Origin: Otis tarda
Taxonomy: Eukaryota > Chordata > Aves > Otidiformes > Otididae
Reading direction: 5' to 3'
DNA: 64,000 nt
NCBI GenBank assembly: GCA_026413225.1
Contig: CM048576.1
Coordinates: forward strand, 938,501 to 1,002,500
The position numbers were made by a program, and so were the translations under genes. The notes under the pieces were generated by a model that was not told the origin of the DNA, ran no database searches, and saw only the letters and a program-made list of their open reading frames with translations. Shown here in pieces: positions 37,549 through 46,635 of the stretch; within the stretch, counting starts at the first letter, position 1; each line of letters begins with the position of its first letter.

Positions 37549-38971
37549 TTTGAGTTTAAAAAAGGTCCAACACAAATATTTTCATGCTCTTCTTCGCAAA
37601 ACAGCTGCAGAATTAGCCGGGGATGCTGTTGGAGCTTGCAGACATGTCTCTTGGGCTGCGCAGGCAGCCCTGGAGATGGCAGTGCAGCCCTTCCGATAAA
37701 GAACCTCCAACCCAAGCCCCTCTCCTAGGAGGTGCCAGGAGCAAGCACCGATGGCCAAAACCTTGTTTTCCTCCTGAGCCTTTTTCCCCCCATCCTTTGT
37801 GGCTCTCAAAATGAAAACTATACTGGGTTGCGATTTTTTTTCACGCATTGGGTTTGGGGGGGATGAGCTCAATTTGAGGGGAATGAGCTGCTAAAAAGAT
37901 CCTCAAACCCCTTACCACCGACATCTACACAACCCCAACAAAGTCGAATGAAGCCGTCCCAACTGAGTGTTACAATCCAGAGTAGCTATACAAATTGCCA
38001 CGGGAAAGCCATTAACTTTGAAAAAATGCCTTTCAGATCTTGTACAACAGAGCTACTCTCAGCAAACGATTTAATATAATAATTTTAAAATCCTCGGCTG
38101 TGATGTGACCAAGATTTCTTTTTTTCTTTTAATGGATTCTAGCTCCTTTTCATTTCCCGGCTTAATTTTCTGAGTTCCCAGACTTTAAAGGCACATCCGA
38201 ACCCTCCCCTTGTCCCCCTTGGAAAGCCCTGACGTGCAGGAGAGTGCTGGCAGGAGGAGTTAAACCGCCCGCGGCTCTCCCTAACACCCACGTTAGGTAC
38301 GTGCATCCCTGTCCAGACGGATGCCTTTCAAGTTCATCAAATACAGTCGTGTTTTTCACCGCGTCCTTTTTGTCCCAAAATGTGATGGATCAGCATCAAT
38401 ATTCTCCAAGGCATAACTTGCAATTTTTGTTTTCTTTCTGGATTCAAAAATGGAGACTTTCCAATGGGATCATGAGCAGGTGGGAGTTGTTTTCTCCCAC
38501 GAAAGCATCTCCAGAGCCGTAGGGTAGCGTAGCCCGTGAGATGCTGGTGTTGAGCCCTGTGATGGGCGTTCCCAGGGCAACTGGGATGGGAAAAGAGGAG
38601 CATTTGCCATCCAGACTACCAACCCATAATCCCTAAACCCTAAATTCCTAAATTAATTCACATCTTCATCAACAGAATACAAGTCCCACCAGACTGGTGG
38701 TGCAGCCAGACCTCTGTGCTGACCTGGAAATAGCTTGAGCTCAGTGCCTCAGTTTCCCCACTCGGAAAATAATCCTTGGTAATTATGGTTAATGTGATAA
38801 ACACATGCAGAGGCACACTGAATCCTCAGCGCAGATTGCCTGCCAGGATAACAGCTAACATTATAAAACCATTATAAAAAAAAAAGAAATCCCATTTGGG
38901 GCTGCTTAGGAGAGGGCTGAGCTCTTTCTGCTTCAGGGTTGGAGAACTCTGGGCTTGCCTTGGGCACTAAT

Positions 38972-39017
38972 GCTTTTTTTTTTCCCTTTTCAAGACAAAA
39001 AAAAAAAAAAAAAAAGC
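38972..39017. repeat. Inverted poly-T / poly-A pair
   Basis: GC followed by T10 (38972-38983) and, after a short spacer, A19 followed by GC (38997-39017) form an imperfect inverted repeat able to fold back. It is low-complexity sequence and no element body is seen. Confidence 0.8.
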
Positions 39018-40440
39018 AGAGGGGAAAAGAGTTAGGGAAATATAAGAAGCTGTCTTTTCTTTTAGGCTGCAGAAGGAGCGGTCTGATGCAGCAGAGCTCG
39101 GTGCTCCCAGCCACAGCCTGTCCGCAGCTCTGTTCAGGACTGATGTTCTGCGTAACTTCTTTTCCTTCCCCATGCAAAAATATGACAAAATATGAATGTT
39201 TATCAGCGTTTCTCTCCAGGAACAGAGAGAAAAATAGGATTTTCAGGTGTTTCCAAAGGGATTCCCTCTAACATCAGGCTTAAAGAGCAGAGAGACAAAC
39301 CCAAAGACGTTCATAACCGAAAGGAGAAACCTGCATCAGAAACTGGGGGTGAGGGACCAGCATCATGGTGGGGTTTTTTAGGCACCAGATATATACAAGT
39401 TCACTGGTGTGATCTCAAGCCCATACAAAGCATGTGTGTGCTCCAAAACTGCCCATGCTTGGGGAAATACCACACAATGGACAGGATGGGGTCCTGTGGT
39501 TGCCCTTGACTCTGCTCCAGCTGGACCTGCCCCGGGAAATGTGTCCCTAAAGGTCCCAGATGGTCATCTGCCTCAACCTTCTGTCAAGCAACATATTATT
39601 TATTCTCCAACTCAGTGTTTTTCAAAAGAGGTGGAGGGGACAGTCCTGATGCTAAGCCTCCATATCCCCCCAATTTCTCCCTCCTCTCCCCACAATTACA
39701 GCTCATGATAGCCCGAGAGCAAGTTGTGAGGGCTTCCTGAAGAGCTCCGCATTTCAGTTTCTGTCATTTGCTGCCAAAGACCACGGTTTTATCTTTTGAT
39801 AGCTGGGATGAGTGGAGGCTGCAGACTCCTTTTGCTCCCTGCTGACGAAACAGCCCCTGAGGAAGCTACCACCAGCACCAGGCTTTAGAGTCGTCCAGGA
39901 AAATGGATCTGAAGAAGAAATGCAACAGACTGAAGTAAAGGAAAATTAAATACATTTTCTCCATTCTCTGTCTGGGCTTTTTCTTGGAGCTGGTATTGGG
40001 AGTACAAAGCAGCAGCTACTGGAGTAGCCAAGAGGGAAAGGTGGCATCCCTGCTCTCTCTGAAAGCCATACAAACCCACCCAATGAACCACACAGTTGCG
40101 TGTAGGTCCAATCTCTTCAGTCAAGAATGTGTTGTTGCTTTTGGGCCATCTGGTTGCCATCAACCTCTCCAAGATGTTGGATGGCCAGCGGCTCCCGCTG
40201 GAGTAAATCACCACAGAGTTGGAGGGAACCCTGATGCTGCAGCCCCTCAGCTTGCCACCACACACATAATCCCTTGAGCCAAGGCAACTTCTTGGCAGCA
40301 CATCAGTGCTGGTGCTTGTAGCCCCTCAACTGCCCTTGAGGATGATGATGGAGGGGTTTGCTTTATTTACCCTCTACAGGAATTCAGGCAGAGCTGGCTG
40401 GGAATAGCCCAGAGGATAGAGAAGCAAAGAGAAGAGGACA

Positions 40441-40538
40441 TGAACCCAACTCCGGGTACGTGGGCTGGGATGAAGCCAGCTCCTCATACATGGGTTGGGA
40501 TGAAGCTAACTCCTGGTACATGGGTTGGGATGAAGCTT
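40441..40538. repeat. 30-bp minisatellite, about 3.3 units
   Basis: Three consecutive 30-bp units (40441-40470, 40471-40500, 40501-40530) and the start of a fourth share the pattern TGAAGC..., ACTCC or GCTCC, ...TACATGGGTTGGGA, with a few substitutions between units. The unit length is a multiple of three, so a plus-strand frame (40358-40558) reads through it as a 10-residue repeat containing GWDEA and SYM. That frame has no other gene-like property, so the repeat is listed as non-coding. Confidence 0.9.
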
Positions 40539-41039
40539 GTGAGCAGGCAAGTGACTAAGCACTGGGAGGAGAACTCCACTGGTTCGCACTGGGAAATGAA
40601 AGCTCAGGTCTTGCAGCCAGCTGGCCCTGAACAGCTGGAGTGTCTCACCTGCACCGTGCTTTCCTCAAAAAGGGATCTGAAAACCATGTGAAAGACTAGG
40701 AGAAAGCCCAAAAAAAAGTCCCTGAAGTAGCACTTTCTGTTCTCCGGTTTGAAAGCAGAGGGTTCTGCCTTGATTTGCGAAACCCTGATGGAGAGCAATG
40801 TTCTGCATCAGCCTCAAGTTCTCCATTCCTTGATTTGAAAGTATCACTTGTGAGTCAATAAATCTCCTGAATTAAAAGACAAGAATCGAAATCTGGGGAA
40901 GCTGAGTGCCTGTCTCTGCTGCATTCAGCTGCTGGAGCTTGGAAATGACATGCACAGATTTTTTTTTCCTGGCAAAACCACTAAAGAAAATACAATTAAA
41001 AAATAAAATCTTCTTTGACTTGCAAAATCAGGCCTGTGC

Positions 41040-41305
41040 TTGGCAAAACAGGAATGTTTAATGAATTCCCTGTCCGCTAAGGTTTACTGGCTGGGGTAAA
41101 CTTCCTTCTGGCTAATTACTGGAGTCAAATTAATTCATGCAATGCAGCCTTCTATGTGGCTGTGTTTAGTCCGGCAAATAAGCCTGGCCTAAACCAAAGG
41201 CAGCTCCCATCAGCCTCCATCGAGGGAGTGGCGAGGAGCTTGGCAATGCGACCGGACCCGATTGATTGGCGGCGTGAACCGACACTCCCGGTTTGGATGG
41301 AGAAC
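41040..41305. promoter_or_regulatory. Candidate regulatory block with TAATTA and inverted CCAAT box
   Basis: The left half is AT-rich with TAATTA (41113-41118) and AATTAATTCATGCAATGC. The right part (41220-41300) packs nine CpGs into about 80 bp and holds GATTGATTGGCGG, an inverted CCAAT (NF-Y) box near 41260. NF-Y sites plus local CpG are typical of promoters, so a minus-strand start site is possible, but no TATA box or initiator was identified. Confidence 0.3.
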
Positions 41306-42029
41306 ATCAGTTCATCAGGGAGAGCAAGTCTGCTTTCAGCTAACTCCTTCCCTTAATTTAAATTAATTTCCTTAAAATTTGAGTGTTTCCATAGCTATTA
41401 AGACACGAATATATACAGATATAGCCACACGCATATGCACTCTCAGGCACATACAGACATGCAGAGTCACTCTTTGGGAGACAACTGCAACTCAAAGTGA
41501 CCCAAGCACAGGTGGATGACAAACTAGTCCTGGCAGAAATAGATGTTTCATGAATGAGAGAGTTTGTTTTATATTAAACCATGAGAAATTCCCTGGCTCC
41601 GGTTCGCAAATGCTTTTTGCAGTTCCAGTTCCTCGGATGTTCTCCATCCCAAAAAACCCTGAAGTCAGCATTTCCATGGGATGTGCGATGACCCTCCCAC
41701 CCAGGGGAAGGCGCTTTGACACCACTGCAGTGCTCAGAAAGGTTTTAACCCAAATTTTTCATTGTTTGGGATCAACCCCCCCCTTTTGCAGTTACACCCA
41801 GGTCCCTTTGCAGTCCCTGCGGCATTGCGGATGCTCAGTGATCCTGACGTCCCTGTGTGTGTTCTCCATGCCCGGGGGCCAAATGCTTTTACCTTCTCTG
41901 GCCCTGCTTGGAGGGGAGTAAATATCAGACCAGGCACAGTCCCCATGGACAGCCTGACCTGAACTGAACTGCAGCAACAGCTAAAAATCTCCTCACCCAC
42001 ATCCTTTGGGCCGTATTTTGCTCTCTCTT

Positions 42030-42260
42030 CCTCTGCTGTAGAAGTTAATTATGTTACAGACAACGGAGGTGCACCTATGCATGACCAGAATAAGGGATTT
42101 AGGCTTTAATTAAGGGCTGATGCATAGCATCAGCCTCCAGCAGCCTGTGGGCTTTTCGTTAGACTAATTAATTTGGCTGCTTTGGGGCTCTACTGTAAAC
42201 CCTCGAGACCCGGCCGTAAAAAATACAGGCTGTAAATCAGAGATCCCGTCACCCAGCGCC
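42030..42260. promoter_or_regulatory. Candidate enhancer with homeodomain cores and a perfect dyad
   Basis: Three homeodomain-type cores (TAATTA at 42046-42051, TTAATTAA at 42106-42113, TAATTA at 42165-42170) surround a perfect interrupted palindrome. Its arms are GGCTGATGC (42115-42123) and GCATCAGCC (42127-42135), with the 3-base centre ATA. The right edge keeps CpGs (CTCGAGACCCGGCCG). The density of palindromic sites exceeds that of neighbouring sequence. The reading as regulatory DNA is inference. Confidence 0.4.
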
Positions 42261-42510
42261 TTCTGCTTTCTTTCAAAGCTCTGCTTCGCATCGCGTTGCC
42301 CTCTTGCCTTCCCACCAGAGCCGCGCAGGGTGTTTGAACTCAGACCTCTCCAGCTCCAGAAAACTTAACAAGTTGTAGTTTTCCTAAAAAAAGTCGTTTT
42401 CTCCTGCCTCTGGTAGCCTCAACTACACGCGATATGCTTGGAGGAAGAAACAACCCAGGCGGGGCGGTAGATGGAGGTGGAGAGCACGGCGTTACCTTGG
42501 GGGAAAAAAA

Positions 42511-42683
42511 ATCAATCGTAGAATCTTTAAGGTTAGAAGAGACCTCCAAGATCATCAAGTCCAACTCTCAACCCAACACCACCATGTCCACAAAACCATG
42601 TCCTGAAGTGCCACATCTGCACGTTCTTTGAAGAAATCTACACATTCTTTGAAGACCTCTACGCATTCTTTGAACACCTAAAA
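42511..42683 (-). mobile_element. CR1 LINE 3' fragment (different subfamily)
   Basis: AATCGTAGAATC at the left edge is a decayed inverted terminal octamer, so the element reads on the minus strand. It is followed by AGAGACCTCCAAGATCATC, then ACCCAACACCACCATG and CCTGAAGTGCCACATC. This differs from the GGAAGGGACC type seen in the other three copies, so it belongs to another, probably older, CR1 subfamily. Its inner end is expanded by a 21-bp tandem triplication. Only about 170 bp remain. Confidence 0.9.
42617..42679. repeat. 21-bp tandem triplication inside CR1
   Basis: Three adjacent 21-bp units (42617-42637, 42638-42658, 42659-42679) share CTAC-ATTCTTTGAA-ACCT with few changes. Most CR1 copies carry this ACGTTTTTTGAACACCT-like segment once (family knowledge), so the extra units arose in this copy by local duplication after insertion. 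Confidence 0.85.
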
Positions 42684-44718
42684 GCCACCTTTGAGTCTTG
42701 CATTGGGAAAAATTGACCTAGAAAGCCAAAAAAGAGGCTAAAGACAGGCTTCTGCCTAAAGAATGGCGCAGGACATCATCAAGGTGGGACTTCAGTCCCT
42801 TGAGTTTCGGGGAAAAACTCTTGAATTTTCCATATTTCACTCTCCTTTGGTTTAGGGCTAAGAGCAACTGCTTGCTTTGTGAGGAAAACTCCATGCTGAA
42901 CACCCACCCGCGAGTGGGCATTAATCCCAGCTTAAAGAGTGTCACTTCCCTGCTCGATATTTGTGGTGTCGTATATGGTAGCAAGCACAAAAAAAAACTA
43001 AGGGATATTTAAAAAAAAAAAAAAGAAAGAAAGAAATCATATGGAAGCAATTAGCAGCAACTTCATTCAAAAAAACATTAAGGTGCTTGTAGCATTAAGG
43101 CTCAAGTGATCTGTACTCTGGGACCATAATTCACCGACACTTAATAGCATTTACCCTGCAGATGTGCATTTTCTGCAGAAATATCAGCTTACCGCTTTGA
43201 AAAATTAACCTATTGAAGGCTGTCAAGCCGTGGACACGCTCTGGGGAGTATTAGATGTTGGGGTTTTTTTACCTATGGGCTGGGAGAGAGATGGGTTAAT
43301 TGGGGAAGGGGGATATTTTAACGCGGTGGCAAGAGGAGGACATTGTAACCTTTGTCTCACGAGCAGGGAAATTTCCCTTGTTGTAAAATTCACTGTGATT
43401 TGGACAAGTATTGGAGAAGGTAAAAGTTTTCCAGCCTCGGGAAAGGGGAAAAGGAGGATTCGGAGGGTAGCGGACACAATGCCTCCAGGGAGATGCTTTC
43501 CATAGGACACCACGCACAGCAAGAGCAGCCGTAAATATTAACGTGATTTGAAACCGCTTGGTTATTTTCGAGGAAAAAAAAATGACATTTTGCTCCACAA
43601 AAGGCAGTTTTGATGGCTTTGTTTTTTTTTTTTTTTCCCCTTCTCCAATGCAGGGCTGCAATAAAAGCTAGGCTTTCCTACGGGGCAGTAATTGCAATTT
43701 CCGATCTGGTTTCTAGCACGGAGCGCTGGGCTGCCTCTTGGGAGAGAGAGATGCATTCTGCAGTATTCTGCAAGGCACTTTTGAGGCAGCATTTTGGGGG
43801 AGCAATTTAGAGGGCAATGGCAGGGTTGAACCCTGACCTTTTCCCCCAAGGCCACCCGATGATGCTCAACCCTTCTCATGGTGACAGTGCCACTTGACAC
43901 TGGGGGCACATCCGGCCTTTGGCACACCGAACCCTTGGCATCGGGATATTTTTCCATTCCACGCCCGAACTCCGGGCTTTGGGAATGGGAACGACTGAAA
44001 CATTTCCAGCACCGCTCCCTGCTTCCACGGAGGGCATCACAAAAAGGAAAAATGCCCGTAAAATGGATTTAGGGGTCCTGTGATGTACCAATATTAAATC
44101 TGGCGGTTGTTCTCTGTCGTCTCGTGGGTGAGAGACCCAGCTCCATGGATTGCAGCAGGATGCATGAGATCCAGGGCTGAACAAGGCGAGGAGTTGACCG
44201 TGATTTGGGGAACGGGAAAAATAACATTTGTCAGACCCCAACCTGCACCTGTCTCCTCTTCTTAGGGTGAAAATCATATATTTTTTAGTATATATATCTA
44301 TGTAAATGCACTTACTTTACTTGTCACAGCCGAAGCCCGTAGGAAACAGCCCTATAAATAAACTCGTACCTCCGCCCTTTCCCTACAGCGGTCCCAAAGC
44401 CCTGGCAAACAAAATCTCATACTAAACCAAAGCAAATTCTCATCCTTTTGGGTCACCTGGGGCTCATTCAAGGTTTTTTTTTTTCTCCCTCCTCTGCCAG
44501 CCAGCCCTGTCAGGGATGTTTTAGTGAAAATGCAAAGCGTCTCCATATTTTTGCTGTAGGTATGTGTTTTCCAGATACAACTTCCAGCAAAAAAGCATAA
44601 TGCATCTATAACCCCCCGCCCCGAGTCATCATAAACCTTCGGCATCGTCGGAATCAAAGGGCTTTGCAGGGCAGATAGTTCGCAGGTGGCCTGTGGAGTG
44701 TCGGTTCACTTTTCACGG
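42684..44718. other. Unique non-coding DNA
   Basis: No gene or interspersed repeat was recognised. An A14 run followed by (GAAA)3 lies at 43011-43036, and a T15 run lies near 43622-43636. Open frames of up to 133 codons (43876-44277, minus) have no domain features. A pyrimidine-rich AG near 44389 looks like a 3' splice site but has no convincing partner. Confidence 0.55.
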
Positions 44719-44955
44719 AGGGAAAAAAAAGAAAGGGGGGAAAAATAGAAGGGAAAAAATACAGGAAAAAAAAAATAGAAAGAAAGAAAAAAAGAAATAA
44801 GAAATAGAAAGAAAAACAGAAAGAAAAAATAGAAAGAAAAAATAGAAAGAAAAATCAGAAAAAAATGAAAAATAGGAGAAAATAGAAAGAAAAAATGGAA
44901 ATAAAAGAAATAGAAAGAAAAAAGAATGAAAGGAAAAATAGAAAGAGGAAAAAGG
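44719..44955. repeat. Polypurine GAAA/AATAGAAAGAAAA tract
   Basis: About 237 bases consist almost entirely of A and G on the plus strand, with sporadic T. They are built from degenerate AATAGAAAGAAAA units of about 13 bp plus GAAA. On the minus strand they encode only Phe/Ser/Leu/Tyr-rich low-complexity frames (85 and 102 codons), which are artefacts. Long purine mirror-like tracts can adopt triplex DNA and are often length-variable. Confidence 0.95.
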
Positions 44956-46184
44956 TCTCTCACAACCCTGGTATTGAATCAGAAAAGCAAAATCCAAGGT
45001 CTCTCCGTTAAGGCATTTCAATTACCGAGGTGAACGTTGCGCTCATGCACTGCGGGGACTCGGGGTTATTTATTCAGCCTCATAGATCACGGACTTTTCT
45101 TAGCGGGAGTTAGGAGAGGGATCTTGTCTTCCCCATCTCTTTGAAGAACAATGAGGTACTGGGAGGGAAAAAAAAAAGGCCTTTTTTTTGAAGGGCACAT
45201 ATTTAATCTTATCAGAGGCAGGCAGGACAATAACAGGAAAGGGTAGGGAGGCCTCGCCAGGGGATGGGGAGGGAAGGGCAGGGAGTAACGAGGGGTTAAA
45301 AGCAAAATTCAGCGATGCCCCCAGGGACACATCTAATCAGAGGTCTGATGTTTAACCTGGCAAAACACCATTGGGGAGCCGCACAATGAAAAAGCCGCTT
45401 GTGCGCAGGCAGGTTAGTAATGAGGAAGGCAGGCGAAAGGATGAAAAAAGGCTGTTTTCCCCTCCTCGGTAGCTTGAAAATTCACCTATTCCTAGCAAAA
45501 TGTGTGCTGTGCTACGCCGGCTGAAGGGCACGGAGAAAAGGGATGGGTCCAGCTCCTCCCGTGGTCCTTCTCTGCCCGTCGTATTTGGAAATCAGGCTGA
45601 TGGTTGCCCAAAGTGAAGCGGAAGAGCTTTTGGTACCCAGGGGATGGCGCATCCTCCCTCTCTGCGGGCGGATGGGTAAATCTCTGCCCCTCTTTCCTCA
45701 GCCAGGATCTGACCAATGAGTTTTCCTGGCAGCCTTAGGAAAAACATAAAGGCGCTTTTGGATGATGCCAAAATGTTGCTTTTTTTCCCCCCTGGGAGGA
45801 CCCTTTCCTGCTCTGAAACTGCACAGAGAAGGATATTTTGTGTTGGCAGCATCTTCCATCCAGAGTCGATTGGGCCCGGATGCTGAATAATTGATGTGAC
45901 AAATCTTGCGGCATTTTTCAAAGAGATTATTCAACAGTTTTCTCCCCTTTAATCCCTGCCTTCACCACTGCAAGGATCGGGAACTGCTTGAAAAAAATCA
46001 CCAGGCAGAGGGCTGAAAACGGAGAAAGAAATGGCTTTTCATAAAAAAGCTGTGGAAACCCTCGAGATGGGGAGGTTGCTGATGCCAAAGGCATCAGTGC
46101 AAACCTGATACACCCTTGCATTCTCAGTATACTCCATTCCCTAGCTAAGAGCCTTTGGCTGTGAAGCGTAGCAGTTCTTGGGAT
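44956..46184. other. Unique non-coding DNA
   Basis: No gene was recognised. The left part (45000-45100) keeps CpGs with TTATTTATTCAGCCTCATAGATCACGG and may be regulatory. A7-A10 and T8 runs occur near 45168-45188. Open frames stay at or below 109 codons. Confidence 0.55.
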
Positions 46185-46635
46185 GAGCCCCCAACATCAA
46201 TAGGACATGGACCAGCTGGAGAGGAGACCACAGAGATGATCAGAGGGCTGGAGCATCTCTCCTGTGAGGACAGGCTGAGAGAGCTGGGGCTGTTCAGTCT
46301 GGAGAAGAGGAGGCTCCGGGGAGACCTGAGAGCAGCTCCCAGTGCCTCAAGGGGGCTGCAGGAAAGGTGGGGAGAGACTCTTCAGCAGGGCCTGGTGTGA
46401 CAGGACGAGGGGTGATGGTTTCAAAATAGAGGGAGGCAGATTTAGATTGGATATTAGGAACAGGTTGCCCAGAGAGGTGGTGGATGCCCCACCCATGGAA
46501 ACATTCTAGGCCAGGCTGGATGGGGCTCTGAGCAACCTCATCTGGTTGGAGATGTCCCTGCTTCTTGCAGGGGGGTTGGACTGGATGGCCTTTAAAGGTC
46601 CCTTCCAACCCAAACCATTCTATGATTCCATGATT
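46185..46635 (+). mobile_element. CR1 LINE 3' fragment, plus strand
   Basis: It begins within the C-terminal end of the RT ORF (GAGCCCCCAACATCA, then AGGACATGGACC) and ends with CCATTCTATGATTCCATGATT, the CR1 3' octamer. The plus-strand frame 46155-46400 carries the family's conserved RGLEHL-, [25 protein letters not shown] region (about residues 29-60 of that frame). Compared with the copy at 57919-58770, about 35 bases are missing at 46460/46461, between ATTAGGAA and CAGGTTGCCC. The element is 5' truncated and inactive. No target-site duplication was seen. Confidence 0.95.
46230..46400 (+). pseudogene. CR1 ORF2 C-terminal remnant
   Basis: The open frame covers the last part of the CR1 reverse-transcriptase ORF, recognised by [17 protein letters not shown] and [13 protein letters not shown]. 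After this it runs out of register with the usual CR1 C-terminus and stops near 46400. The same alternative ending (RAAPSA, then [10 protein letters not shown]) appears in the copy at 58190-58552, so it may be a subfamily trait rather than private decay. No catalytic RT motif is included. Confidence 0.85.

Larger units (their letters stand above)
29101..40440. other. Unique non-coding DNA, no gene seen
   Basis: No gene or interspersed repeat was recognised. Landmarks are an AAG microsatellite near 29124-29140, A13 near 31351, (AAT)5 at 35312-35326, (GGAT)4 at 37142-37158, an A23 tract with GAAA decay at 37503-37548, and a T10...A19 inverted pair at 38972-39017. CpG-retaining patches lie at 31437-31545 and 35592-35735. 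TAATTA-rich blocks lie at about 31680-31830, 33890-34060 and 34950-35220. Open frames reach 149 codons (30085-30534, minus) without domain features. Confidence 0.55.
40539..42510. other. Unique non-coding DNA with two candidate regulatory blocks
   Basis: No gene or interspersed repeat was recognised. Blocks at 41040-41305 and 42030-42260 are described separately. Between them, short open frames of up to 123 codons (41550-41921) overlap each other on both strands and show no domain features. Confidence 0.55.

Noticed and set aside
37669..37682. CCTGGAGATGGCAG, a partial CTCF-like match (also CCAGGGGATGGCGC at 45637-45650)
   Set aside because: Each has two mismatches to the core motif. Without ChIP or conservation, such matches are expected by chance in 64 kb.
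38631..38656. CCCTAAACCCTAAAT, similar to plant-type telomere repeat
   Set aside because: Only two imperfect units in a non-telomeric context. Vertebrate telomere repeat is CCCTAA, so this is a coincidence.
44389..44475. Strong 3' splice-like site (pyrimidine tract then CAG) with an open frame after it
   Set aside because: The only GT ending the segment is followed by a T run (AAG-GTTTTT), which is a poor donor, and the peptide is not recognisable.
44706..45021. Two Phe/Ser-rich minus-strand frames resembling membrane proteins
   Set aside because: They are the translation of the GAAA-rich simple repeat, and the hydrophobicity is an artefact of poly-TTT/TTC codons.
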